A stretch of 64,000 nt of DNA from positions 125,461,501-125,525,500 of the forward strand of contig CP142451.1 of NCBI GenBank assembly GCA_038049695.1, read 5' to 3'. The notes below the pieces were generated by a model. It did not search any database, was not told the DNA's origin, and was given only the letters and a program-made list of their open reading frames with translations. Each line of letters starts with the position of its first letter. The first letter of the stretch is position 1. Origin of the DNA: Cinnamomum chago. Its lineage: Eukaryota; Streptophyta; Magnoliopsida; Laurales; Lauraceae. Shown one piece after another: positions 1 to 11,239 of this stretch. Made by a program: the position numbers and the translations under genes.

Positions 1-1186
1 GTAAATATATTAAAGATTGCATAAGTAGTCAATACATAGAAAGAACTAACATACAGGATTGGGACTCAAAGGTATAAGGGCATTATAAGCAACCCAACAA
101 ACAAAAGAGCACACTAAACAAAAATAACAAAAGGCATCTTTGCTCTGCCAGGTCATCCGCCATCCCATCAACAATCATCCTCACATGCTTGATTGTCACT
201 TGGAGAGACAACACTGAAGACTTAATTTATACAAGTTAGAAATGGGATTGTACACTTGTGGAGGAAACCCAAGAGATCACATTCGAAGAATCACTTTCCA
301 CTATAAGCTTGCCATGAAAGAACCTTTGGAACCAAAGTATGTTCCTTTTTGTGGTAAGTTGCTTTCGATTATTATAGGTTGCAGATGGAGTGGAATTGGA
401 TGGGAATGGAACCAAAATCAAACTGCATGCTCTTTTGATCTAATGAATTAAATGAGTAGGTTTAGTTTCTATTTTTGCGATATGTAGACTTGTTATTTCT
501 TATGGTTTCTGTGCTTTTGAAAATTGAACAGATCGTCCTTGTTTTGTACCAGAGAATGTGGTTATCCTAACATTGAAAATGTGGTGTAAGCTTTCACTAC
601 AATGATGGAAAGAAGTGAGAAGAAGGGAGTTTGAAGAGAAAAGAGCCATTAGGGAGAAACTTGAATTTTGTCCAGTAATAACACACTTGTATCTAGTACT
701 TGAAGTTTTTGTGTGATTCTTATTCAGGGATAACACACACATATATTACTTGATGGATATTCACAACCCTAAGATTTGATTGCATGTAATTAACCTTTAT
801 CATGGGGCCATTGAAATACATATACATACTCATATAGTTTACATGATAATCTATGGAATATGATATTCCCTTGTTGATTGAACTGACAACATTCAGTGGA
901 TCGCAAAAAAAGTTAGATATCTGAAGGATCATGAGGTTGTCATCCCTGTTGGTTGACTAGGCTGGCTCTCTATACGTCATAGCATTTGTAAATGTGGATT
1001 TGCATCACAGCATTTTTCCCATTCCTTTTTTAAACTATTCTCTTATTGTTTTGTATGCATTTAAATAAATAATATATAGATGCACTGTTGTTGTTTTCTT
1101 TTTGTCCATCCAAAGTATGATGTAGTTTTTGTCAAATAAGACTTTAATATGTGCTTGCCACTGAACAAGACTCATCTATTTTGCAG
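1..1186. other. AT-rich intergenic DNA, no gene supported
   Basis: No open frame here has splice sites, a recognisable domain or a plausible start. A short plus-strand open stretch near 600-715 is rich in Glu, Lys and Arg and is preceded by an in-frame stop. It could be an exon relic, but nothing identifies it. Confidence 0.5.
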
Positions 1187-1248
1187 CTCATTGGGGATTG
1201 GACATGATTAATCAAGCAATAGCCCTCGCAAAGCGGCCTCATATTGTG
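1187..1248 (+). pseudogene. DEAD-box RNA helicase (RH10/DDX47-like) exon relic
   Basis: Between an AG acceptor at 1185-1186 and a GT donor at 1249-1250, one frame reads LDMINQAIALAKRPHIVV. This resembles the segment just before the motif Ia/Ib region (the ATPGR box) of DDX47/RH10-type helicases, which act in pre-rRNA processing. The family usually has a Gly-Gly pair just upstream, and this copy reads His-Trp-Gly. I see no neighbouring helicase exons: the expected ATPGR exon does not follow in the next 3 kb. It is most likely an isolated gene fragment. The family call rests on about 18 residues. Confidence 0.45.
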
Positions 1249-4200
1249 GTAATTCTTTAAGTAAAAGAGTTATGGTGTTCAATTGCTAACTCTTATGCAC
1301 AAAAAGAGAACCCTACCAGAATCTATTAACTGACATGAGACCTTGCACAATTAAGACAAGGGGGATATGTCCTCAGGGGACCAATATGCTATATTCCAAC
1401 GCATTTTTAGAGAGCTTGAGTTGTATAAGCATGTGCCTAAGGGTCAAGAGAAAGCAGTGGAATATCAGCGTATTAATTAATCAGTATATTTGAATTTATG
1501 AATCAGTATATTTATTTTACTCCAAGCTTAATGTAGGGTCGCCATGTCACATCCTTCTTTATGTATGACTTAGAGGTATGGATATTATTCCCTTTTGACT
1601 CCCTTGCTAAATTAGCACCTGTCAACATATTTATATGCCTAGTATACACTTCTTTAGGCAATGAACTGCCCTATCTTTCCCAGCCAAATGGTGTATAGGT
1701 GAAATGCTTATATACACCTTCATTTTTACCATTATGATCGTCTTACTTTGAGTGGCCTCTGTATACTTATGTATGTGTGTGTGAGTTGCTTTCTACTTTT
1801 TGATGTGTTTGTGTGGAAATTCATGGATGTATGTTGTGCTTTTCTTGAAGGTGAGGGGAAGCTGATCTGACTCTTTTGTAGTGGAAAGTGAAATGGCATC
1901 GAAGGTTACTCAACTTTTCCTCTATTATATTGTACTGTTAAATAAAGTCCTGAGCTCCATTAGGGATCTAGATAACAACGGACAGTTTTAAAAAGCTTGC
2001 TATTGGTCCCCACTCAAAATGAATCCAAGGCTATCTTGTGGGGATCTTTTAAGAGGGTGGCCCCATTAACCAACTTCTTATACTTCACCTGATGGAAAGG
2101 GTTATCATGTGTTTGTCATTTAGCTTATGAATCTGAACCATTCAATATTCTCATATTAATCCGTAGCGTCACCACTGTTCTTTCATATTTTACTGTTGGA
2201 TGTAGTCATTTACTCATGTGACAATGGTGATTTTGATGGATATGGTATTGTGTTTCACATGTGTAACATTTGCACGTGCAACATTTACTTATGTAGAACT
2301 TCCTTTTCATATAAAGTCAAATGACTTCTAAGTCATAGCATCTTTTATTCACAGTTTATTCTGTGTATTGGTGTGTATTTTTTTGTTAGAATGTGTATTG
2401 TTTAATATTTAACTCCATCTTTATAATTTATAAATCTATCAGTTAGCCCGTATCTAAAATCTAAATCACTCAAAAGAATAACCATCACCCTTTAATTGGC
2501 TCTGTGAAATACTTCACTATAATAAGAGTTGGGTCCATTGCAAATTAACCATGCCACATTATTATAATCATCGGCCGATGAGATACACTATGCTTATTAT
2601 CTATTTAATGACTTTAGATGGACAATTGGCAAGACCCACTATTAGATCATGTCTAATTGTCCGTGGGGCTACTTTTTGTATTTTGCTTTTTTGATTATCT
2701 ACATTAATGTTACTGTTTAAATAAAAAAAAAAGATCATGATTTTTATCATATTATGACCAGCCCAGTGATTTGAAGGAGAAGGGAGCTTTAATTATTGTG
2801 ATGCAGTGTTTTGTTTTTGGCAGTGGGGTGGCGTAGCTTGTATGTGATAGTCCATGGGCCTACTTTTTGTAATTTCTTTTCTGATGATATAATGCGATGT
2901 TACCATTCCACAAATAAATAAATAAAAAGATCATGACTTCTATATGTCATTTGATGGTGGATATTTGGTTTGAGGCATGCAGCTGGCTATAAAAAAAACT
3001 TGTCAAACTAAATTTAGTCTACTCCTATATTGTGTTGGTACTCTAACTGCATTTTTAGGAATTTGTTATAGAAAATGGTGATAATGTTTGATGGAGGGAT
3101 TTTTTTTCATTGCCTTCATTTCCTTTCATTTAAATTTATACAACTTTTGAGTTTTGATTGCTCATAGTGCTTTGTTCTAGAAGTTGTCAGTAGAATGGTA
3201 GATCATTGTTGTTTTTGTTGTTGTTATTTGGCTGTGGAGTCTCTGACTCGAACTTACACCTTGTTCTTGTGAATTTTTTTTTTTTTTTTTAATTCAGTCA
3301 GAAAAAGTGAATGAGATGGTCTGATACAATGGTTGGGACCATTATATTGGCTTTTACAGTGCTTGAAATAAAAAGATCATTATTGATCATGGTCCTTGTT
3401 TTTGCTTGACTCCTATGCCTAACCTGTGCTGGTTCCTTGGTTTTCTCAGATCTACCTATCCATCCTAATGGTGGGTCTTTATGTCATGTATGAAGAATAC
3501 ATGTATGATGGGGGTTCCTATAATCCTACTTCCTTTAGTTCTATTGGTTTTTATCTTATCCCCCTGTAGCATCTCAAAGCTTGTAAAAGAAAAGTTTCTA
3601 TAGTTATCTACTTCTTTACCAGCCTCATTAGAAAAACGTTTAAAAAAAGAGACTAATTTGATATCTAATTTTCAACTTCAACATTTGATCAAACAAAATA
3701 GTACCTATGGTTACAATTCTATCAAATCTGATCGCAGTTTTCTAGATTGTCTTCCTTTTTTTTTTTTTTGGGTATTCTTGGAGGGTTCATTATGTGGAAC
3801 ATGAGTTCTTGCATCTTTGAAACTCACTCTAGTGTGGATGAGCTCTGCTCTGTCTCTACTTCATCCTGTTTATGCAAATGTCACTATTGTTTGAAGTGCT
3901 TGCCTGTGGCATTTGATAGCTGCATGCAAACTTGAACAGAACAAGAATTTTAAAGCAACCCTCTTTTACGAGGTTGCTCCAAGTCTCCAACAGAAGTTCC
4001 CAGTCCCCTCTTTACAGATCCACAGTCTTCGTTCAAAAAGAAACACCACCATCCAATAAGTACATCAATGTGACAACATTGATTATCTCAATGGTACCAC
4101 TAAATGGAAAAAAAAAAAAAAAACCTTAAAATTTGAAGTCAATTTTTTCTTTTTCTTGGTTTATCCTCCTCCAGGCCTTCTACTGAACAGTCCAGATCTC

Positions 4201-4484
4201 ATCCATGTGCCATGTATAGTGGTTAGACGGATGGATGCATGTCTTTGTAAATGGGTTTCCCTAAGGTTGCCAAGCTCTCCTTGTTAAAAATAGTTATGAT
4301 CTTTGTGGTATATTGTCTTAGAAATTTTCTTTGAAAGTGTTATTGCACAGCTATTTCTCATGCATGCTTTATAATTCAACCCCTCCTACATTTTATATTG
4401 TAGTTCTGTTGCTCCTTACAAAAAGCTCTGTTTCTTTTTAGACATGAGGCATTCATCTCAACTTTGGCAAGTGTATTATTTCAG
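1249..4484. other. Intergenic, no gene supported
   Basis: This stretch is AT-rich with homopolymer runs, for example T near 3278-3290 and A near 4111-4123. Frames in it are short and stop-rich. I see no coding signal or transposon termini. Confidence 0.5.
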
Positions 4485-7400
4485 ATGGTATTCCTCAGAG
4501 CAATGAACACCAGAGTGTACCAAGTAAGGACGGGAGTTCAGTTTTTCTTAATGAAAGTGTAGAGCCGTGCTTTCTCAGCTCATCTTTTATGATGGTGGAC
4601 GAGACATCTGTTCTCATCCCCCTAACACTCAAGCATCTGAAACGAGTTCTACTGTGAGTAACCTGTTCTGATACATTATTTATTGTTATTTTTTTTATTG
4701 GTATCTGATGCATTATTCCACTATGAAATAGTTTTAGTAGTAGTAGGCTAGTAGCTATCTAGGGTGTCAATGGGCTGGATTAGGGAAGCTTGAACCTAAC
4801 ATGGTAGATTAATCCAAATGCCCTCTGTTGGTACTCTGTCATGTGTGCACCTCAAGCCCAGGTGAGGGAAGGTCCTCTCAATTAAGAATATGGTGGAGAG
4901 GAAGTATGGCTAGGAATTGGATTGCTTTCAACACATCCCTTGGTTATTGGCTAATTAGCCCCGATTGCTACCATATTTTTCTTTAATAATGCGGATCTAA
5001 TAAATGTACTACTTGATCCTTATTTCTGTACCAACCTGAAGGGGTATGGGTACTTGGTAGAGGAGAAAAGAGGGTAGAATAAGGAGAAAATTAGTTGGAC
5101 CCTCTTTTGAATCTTTCTCATTTGGCATGTTAAAGGGAGAGGAAAACTGGTTCCTACATTTTCCTGGTTTTTCCTATTTGAGGAGAAAACCAAACCTTTT
5201 TCAAAATTGTCCCAACCTTTTATAATGTAGCCCTCCATATTCTTATCTTAACATCTAACATATGGGTAAATTGTCCATTGCAACAAGAATAAAAATTTTC
5301 ATTAGATTGATCATAATATGAAAAGAAAAGAAAATAGAAAATGAAGTTCATCACCAAGGAAAGGGGTTTGAATTACAGAAAGTGGACAACCATAGCAAAG
5401 TACCCCATTGCAATAAAAAAAACGAAGAAGGATGACCTGACATAGTAGAACTCACACACAAAGTGGACTGCAAATAGTAAAAACATTTTTCTATCAGTCT
5501 GTCTGACTCTCCTCCACAAAGATTTGTAATCTTGTTCATTGAATTATAAATAGGGAGAATCCAGCTTAAATTTTCAATGGCAGAAAAGTCTTGCTGGGCT
5601 TAAATTTTCAAATGACAAACTTTCCCTTGATAATGCACCCAAAAGCTTAAAATCCTTCCCCTGATACTAAGTTCCTCAGATAATACAACCAAAAGCTTAA
5701 AATCCTTCCCCAGATATTACTTTCCTTAGATAATACACTCATACTCTTAAAATCCTTCCCCTGAGCCCAAAACATGTGGGTCTTGGGTGCTAACATGCCG
5801 ATCACAAGGCAAGTGTACCCACCCCTTTTCCTTACCTTTGATCAAAGTGCCTCACCAGCCATGCTGTAAGTTTATGGCCACAGCAGAGACAATAATTTTG
5901 CCGGTTGAGTTTGGATCCCCCCCAGATGTCTCACTCACACTTTCTTTGATTAGTAACACATATTATTATGTCAGTTACATTATCAATCACATGGTCAACC
6001 TTACACCGGAATCAATTTTTATTAGAATTAAAATCCAAGGGCATTTTTATGTTCAGATTTTTAATAAATGGGCCTAATGTAGAGTCCCACTTCCCCAAGA
6101 CGTTCAAAACTCTTGTTGGCTGTTGGTCAGAGTATGTTTCTTATTCATCAACTCCTTTTTGTTTAGGACTCTATTGTTGCCTTTGATTTTGGACCATCCA
6201 AACAGCAATCTAAAAGTAGCAAAACAGCAGGGAAAATCACACTGCTCTAACCTTTCTATAATCTAGATCAGTCAAATATATACCTTAGAATATCTGATAA
6301 GAGTAGAATTTAGTGTCAGATTATTCACATTATAACATTGATTAGAAAAGAAGAAATTAAAAGTGAATCAAGGGGTTTGGTTCCTGTTGATGAATCCCAT
6401 GATCAAGGAGACAGGTTTTTCTTGGCCCCCAAAGATTGATTTTTTTTTAGTCTCATTTCAAGGAGACAGTTTGTGCTTTATTGAGCTCAAGTTTTGAAGC
6501 TTGAAATGAGTTGGAGTTTGATTCCAAGCCAAGCTTGAGCTTCAAAATTTGAGGATGAACCGATCGAGCTTGAGAAAAGTGAAGCTTTTGGCCCTTTATG
6601 GTTCTCTCGGGCTTCGGATGCATCAGTATCCTTGTGTTCTTTGATTTCTATATCTCTAGCTTGTTTCAATATTTTTTTTTTTTTTTGAATCTTGCAATAT
6701 CGTTAAGGTTCTTTGTTTTATTTTTCATTCATTATCACTGCTGTATGCTTGCTACATAGCCATTATGTTTCTGGGTTGTCTCTTATTAATTTAGGCATGC
6801 AGTGCAGTTCTGGGACTAGTTTCCAAACACATAATGAAAATTTTTATTTTCCTTATTTTTAAATTAGTTTATGTTATATTTCTTTTATCCTCCAGGACTG
6901 CACAATCCGATCCTGTGATTTTGGTACTGAGCAGACTTCTGTGTTACATTCACCGGAAAGGAAGATGGAACCAATTTCATCTGATATGGAAGTCCATCTT
7001 GCACTGACTCCCTTCCAACCCGTTGTGTTTTTTGATTTTCACAAACGGATGAGTGTGACAGGTTCCCTTGTTTTCTTCTTAATTTTTATTTGCTCATAAA
7101 GTATATGATGAAAATTACTTTTACGTGCTCTCTCTCTCTCTCTCTCAAATTCCAAGGACCTGAAAAGAGGGCCGAGTCTATCTGAAAGAATGGGGACTGT
7201 GTACGTTGTGCTCTGGGACTCTTTTAAGGAATAAAGTGCCACTGTGTTATGGTCACTCTAGAGTACCACATTAGTGAATGCATGAGAATTTAGAACATGC
7301 CTCTCTCTCTCTCTCTATATCTATCTATCTATCTATCTATATATATAAAGTTTTCTTCTGAATCTAAGACCCACCTTCTTCTTTTAAAAGACATCACACT

Positions 7401-7703
7401 TCCTAGGACTGATAGTCTCAAATTCCTCATTGGTTTCAAGGTTTTTGGGATACAAGTTACCATTGATCGATCTTTTATAGTCAATAATTTGCACGTTTGT
7501 ATAAGATGTTCTAATTTCAAGTACCGGTAACTGGTAACTTGTATGCATTGGGTACATTTGCAAATTTTTTATTCTTATAGGTGCAGTACATGCAATTAGC
7601 TTATTTGAGCTATGCAGCTCACATAGACATTTTTCATTTCATTCTTATGTCAGGCATCTCAAGCATGGATGTAGTGGGTTATGCAGAAGAGAAAAGCTCT
7701 TGA
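4485..7703 (+). CDS. Unrecognised spliced gene, 3' exons (possibly broken)
   Basis: Three candidate exons are in phase. The first is 4485-4653 (AG at 4483-4484, gtgagt donor). The second is 6896-7061 (pyrimidine-rich acceptor, GT donor). The third is 7654-7703, ending in TGA. Exon 2 is open for 55 codons and ends in a hydrophobic stretch, LTPFQPVVFFDFHKRM. Exon 3 completes the split Gly codon and adds 16 residues. Joining exon 1 to exon 2 in phase 0 gives a Ser/Thr/Pro-rich, probably disordered segment. In exon 1 the frame leading in from the acceptor differs from the frame leading out, with the switch at the T run 4585-4588. That implies either a 1-bp frameshift or an alternative acceptor at about 4579. 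I do not recognise the family, and the 5' part was not found. It could be a live gene with exons further upstream or a decayed end of one. Confidence 0.45.
5628..5770. repeat. 50-bp tandem repeat, about 3 copies
   Basis: The motif AAAATCCTTCCCC recurs at 5649, 5699 and 5749, each time followed by a diverged but alignable segment. It lies within the long intron of the 4485-7703 model. Confidence 0.7.
7301..7348. repeat. Compound microsatellite (CT)n(TATC)n(TA)n
   Basis: A (CT)8 tract is followed by TATC repeats and TA repeats. A second short CT tract lies at 7129-7146. Both fall in the last intron of the 4485-7703 model. Confidence 0.9.
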
Positions 7704-8033
7704 TCAGCGGGGTGAGGTGGCCATGCATTCAAGATTGGGCTGAGTAGCAACAGCGTGACTTGTACACCAGATTTTACCGCCTTCATTTTAATGATAATAG
7801 ACTCCTTAAATCTTTTTATGGCCACGCAATAGTGATGTGTGGCTTATTTAATAGTAGCCCGGTTTGTACTTGATATGAATATAATGCACCGCCACATTGT
7901 ATAAATACATGAGTTTGGATGAATTGACGTTTGAATAGATTAATGAATTTCTATGTGTTAATAGAAACAGAGATTAACCATACAGTGTTTAATTGGCAGA
8001 TGTGACAATGAATGTGATGTGGGCAAAAAAATA
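7704..8033. other. 3' flank of the 4485-7703 model
   Basis: AT-rich and non-coding, with AATAAT and AATATAATG stretches that could serve as plant polyadenylation signals for the upstream gene model. Nothing else is seen. Confidence 0.35.
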
Positions 8034-9307
8034 CACTGAAAACAACAATTACAGTGATTTAATTTGGGTCATATGCTAAAACAGTTTTCCGGCGATACAT
8101 AGTCTCATGCAATTGAGTTTTAGCAACGAAATATCTTTTGCGACGAGTTAACTTAATTACATCGATTATAAATTTTGGTTGCTAGAGAGTGGGAGTTGTA
8201 AAATAGCTTTTCCAGCTAGAAATAGTTGCTGCAATTGATTTTTACCAACGAAATAATTTTTGCGACGAGTTAACTAAACGCTGGGAAAACTTAATTGCAG
8301 CGATTATAAATTTTGGTTGCAAAAGATTGGCAGTTGTAAAATAGCTTTTGCAGCGATAAAAAGTTGTTGCAATTGAGGATTACCAGCGAAATACCTTTTG
8401 CGATGAATTAATTAAACGCTGGGAAAACTTAATTGCAGCGATTATAAATTTTGGTCGCTAGGGATTAGGAGTTGGTAAAATAGTTTTTCCGGCGATAAAT
8501 AGTTGCTGCAATTGATGATTACCAGCGAAATACCTTTTGCGATGAATTAATTAAACGCTGGGAAAACTTAATTGCAGCGATTATAAATTTTGGTCGCTAG
8601 AGATTAGAGTTGGTAAAATAGTTTTTCCAGCGATAAATAGTTGCTGCAATTGAGGATTACCGGCGAAATACCTTTTGCGATGAATTAATTAAACGCTGGG
8701 AAAACTTAATTGCAGCGATTATAAATTTTGGTCGCTAGAGATTAGAGTTGGTAAAATAGTTTTTCCAGCGATAAATAGTTGCTGCAATTGAGGATTACCG
8801 GCGAAATACCTTTTGCGATGAATTAATTAAACGCTGGGAAAACTTAATTGCAGCGATTATAAATTTTGGTCGCTATAGATTAGGAGTTGGTAAAATAGTT
8901 TTTTCGGCGATAAATGGTCGCCGCAATTGAGGATTACCAGCGAAATACTATTTGCGACGCATATATTAATTGATGGGAAAACTAAATTTCATTACCTTTT
9001 CCGGCGATTAATAATCGCTGCAATTAAATTTTGCTCGTTGCAAATAACCATTTCCAATGACTAATAATTGAAATCTAAATGCTCTTTTGCGGCGTTTTTC
9101 ACTACTAATAGCGACGAAAAAAAACGCCGCAAAAAGTACTGGTTTTCGCGGCGATTTTCCGTTGGCGCCGTTTAAAAGTATAAGTGAAGGATTAACTGGG
9201 GCGACTTTGCGGCGATGTTATAATCGTCGCAAAAGAGATTTCGCTGCGATTTTGGTAGTTTTTAGCGGCGAAAATGTGCGCCGCGAAAAATCATTTTTCT
9301 TGTAGTG
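8034..9307. mobile_element. CACTA-like element remnant, right end at 9307
   Basis: The right end reads ...TTTTTCTTGTAGTG at 9294-9307. Its reverse complement, CACTACAAGAAAAA, is a typical plant CACTA (En/Spm-type) terminus. The body is filled with GC-rich motifs such as GCGGCGA, GCGACGA and CGCCGC and a 138-bp tandem repeat, as expected of subterminal transposase-binding regions. The left end is unclear: CACTG at 8034 is only a weak candidate, and no 3-bp target duplication pairs with the bases after 9307. No transposase frame is present, so it is a non-autonomous or truncated copy. Confidence 0.6.
8158..8985. repeat. 138-bp tandem repeat, about 6 copies
   Basis: The motif GATTATAAATTTTGGT recurs with starts near 8158, 8297, 8435, 8574, 8712 and 8850, a period of 138-139 bp. 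Each unit contains TTTTGCGA(C/T)GA and CAGCGATAAATAGTTG segments. The middle copies are nearly identical and the outer ones more diverged, as in arrays homogenised by unequal exchange. Confidence 0.9.
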
Positions 9308-9308
9308 C

Positions 9309-9442
9309 GTGAGTGGACCAATGATATTCCGCCACGTCATCTAAAGCTTTAGGTGATTTTGAAGTTAAATTTTTTTTAAAAAGATTAAAGAGAATCACCT
9401 AAAATTTTGGATGACGTGGCGGAGTAGTATTAGTCTACTCAC
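9309..9442. mobile_element. Palindromic MITE, about 134 bp
   Basis: The left arm starts GTGAGTGGACCAATGATATT. The right arm is its imperfect reverse complement ending ...GTCTACTCAC. The arms share CCGCCACGTCAT and AGGTGATT blocks and extend about 50 bp around a short AT-rich loop, so the whole unit can fold into a hairpin. It begins one base after the CACTA end at 9307. No clear target duplication is seen, so the superfamily is undetermined. Confidence 0.7.
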
Positions 9443-10609
9443 CGTGAAGGTATAACAAATCCGATAGGTGATCTGGACTCTGATTTTTTTATAGATATAT
9501 CCAATCTACTGAAATTAATCATATTTTTACATATAGGATCAATCCTATCGTGTGATGCATGCACTCCAACTGCAGTGAATTTCTTTTCTCTTCTTTTTTT
9601 CTCATGATAATGATGGCCCACCTGGATGCACCTAAGTAGATAATTAGGGTTTAAGTGAAATATCAACATAATCACATCATGGTAGCCCTTGACTTTTGGC
9701 TTCACTGAGATGTAGATGATGGTCCAGTCAATTAAAAACTTGATCTTACTCTCTGCGTATTTTCACACGTTGGGGATCTAAGGGAAAAAAAAAAAAAAAC
9801 TTTCTTTGTCTGGGGTTTTTAACACGTGGGGATGTCACCATCTCATTCTGAGGCGAGTAATTGCCATGCCATATTAAGGCCAAACGCCCAACTCATCTGG
9901 CAACTGAGAAATAAAGGCAATAAATACTGATAGAAAATAAAGAAATTAGTCCAAAAACAGATATGATAGACAACCGTAATCAAGTAATCATGTTCAATTA
10001 AAGAGTTTCTTTTTATACCTTTGCGATTTTGCCTATTGTAGAAAATGCCTTTTAAAATCAATTTCTATATAAGAAAATGATTTGAACCAGTATGAGAACT
10101 TGGTCTCATGGTGTTACCGTGAGAACTTTTTTATGGGGCCCACTGAGGGCTCCATTTTCGGATGGGAACAGTAGGGATTGAAAGATTTACATGGGGCAGC
10201 CTTGATAACCCATTCATCCATGACCGACAAGCTCAGTCCAATTGTAAGGGTATGTAGTCGATCCAACGGTCCAGTTCATGCTTAATGGCATGGGGACCCA
10301 TATGGGAATGGGGATAGGGGGATTTGAAGGACACGCAGGGGACCTCCTCTCTACAAAAAAATCAGCCATACCCTTGATTTCTTTCATCTCCCCGTGGGCT
10401 ACAAAATTTTAATGGTGTACAGTCCATTTGGATGGGTGTCGTTCGATCTAACGGCTCAGTTTAATCGGATGGGGCCAAATCTTGGTGGACATGTGCAATT
10501 TAGGGGTGGCCAGTGTGTAGCCCATTTGGATGGACCAAACAGTGGGCCCTACCCTAGGTAGCGGACAACCCTCTCCCATCCGCTTAAGCTGAGAAGAGGG
10601 GTGTGTGTG

Positions 10610-10643
<34 letters not shown>

Positions 10644-11239
10644 ATCCTGTTGATGGTTCCAAGGAAAGCCTGTCATGTTTTATTAAATAAATAAATAAAA
10701 AAAAAAAAAACTCTTGGAATCTATTATGGGTCAGCAACCCAAATTATTGAAACAGTGAGGCGCACTTCTGGACGGTTGAAATATGCAAACGTGATGGGTC
10801 CCCACTAAAATGGTCGAGCAATATTCAAACATCACCATTTCACATCACAAAAGGGCAAATTAGAATTTAGGTAGATGAACACTGTTGATGAATTTTGTGT
10901 GGATCCCACCTTATTGGATAGTTTTTTGTGAATCTTCTGGGAAACAATTAACATGATATACATATAGATTTTTAAATAAAATATTTGTTCTGATAGTTGG
11001 ACCGTTTTCCCGTAGAAATTTTATTTAGGAGACCAAAATGTTCTCCTGTTTGAGATATATATGGCATTTATTATGAGATTGCATCGCAAGAAATTACCAT
11101 ATAAATCACTACCAAAGTAATGTTTCCTTTATCTACGTCGCTCGGTTTCAAAGTTTCATTTCTCTACCACCTTTCCGTTTAAAAGTTTTGGATCATGTTG
11201 GTAGAAAAGCTTGATGAAAATGAATTTTGATAGAATAAA
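9443..11239. other. Intergenic, no gene supported
   Basis: Non-coding, with an A run at 9785-9799, a (GT)(CT)(AT) compound microsatellite at 10601-10643 and another A run near 10698-10710. Short frames here show no domain or splice support. Confidence 0.5.

Noticed and set aside
5787..6186. 96- and 72-codon overlapping plus-strand frames
   Set aside because: Inside the long intron of the 4485-7703 model, next to tandem repeats. No domain, no splice partners and mutually overlapping.
8158..8985. Regularly spaced repeats that could suggest a CRISPR array
   Set aside because: The units are contiguous 138-bp tandem copies without unique spacers, in a plant transposon context.
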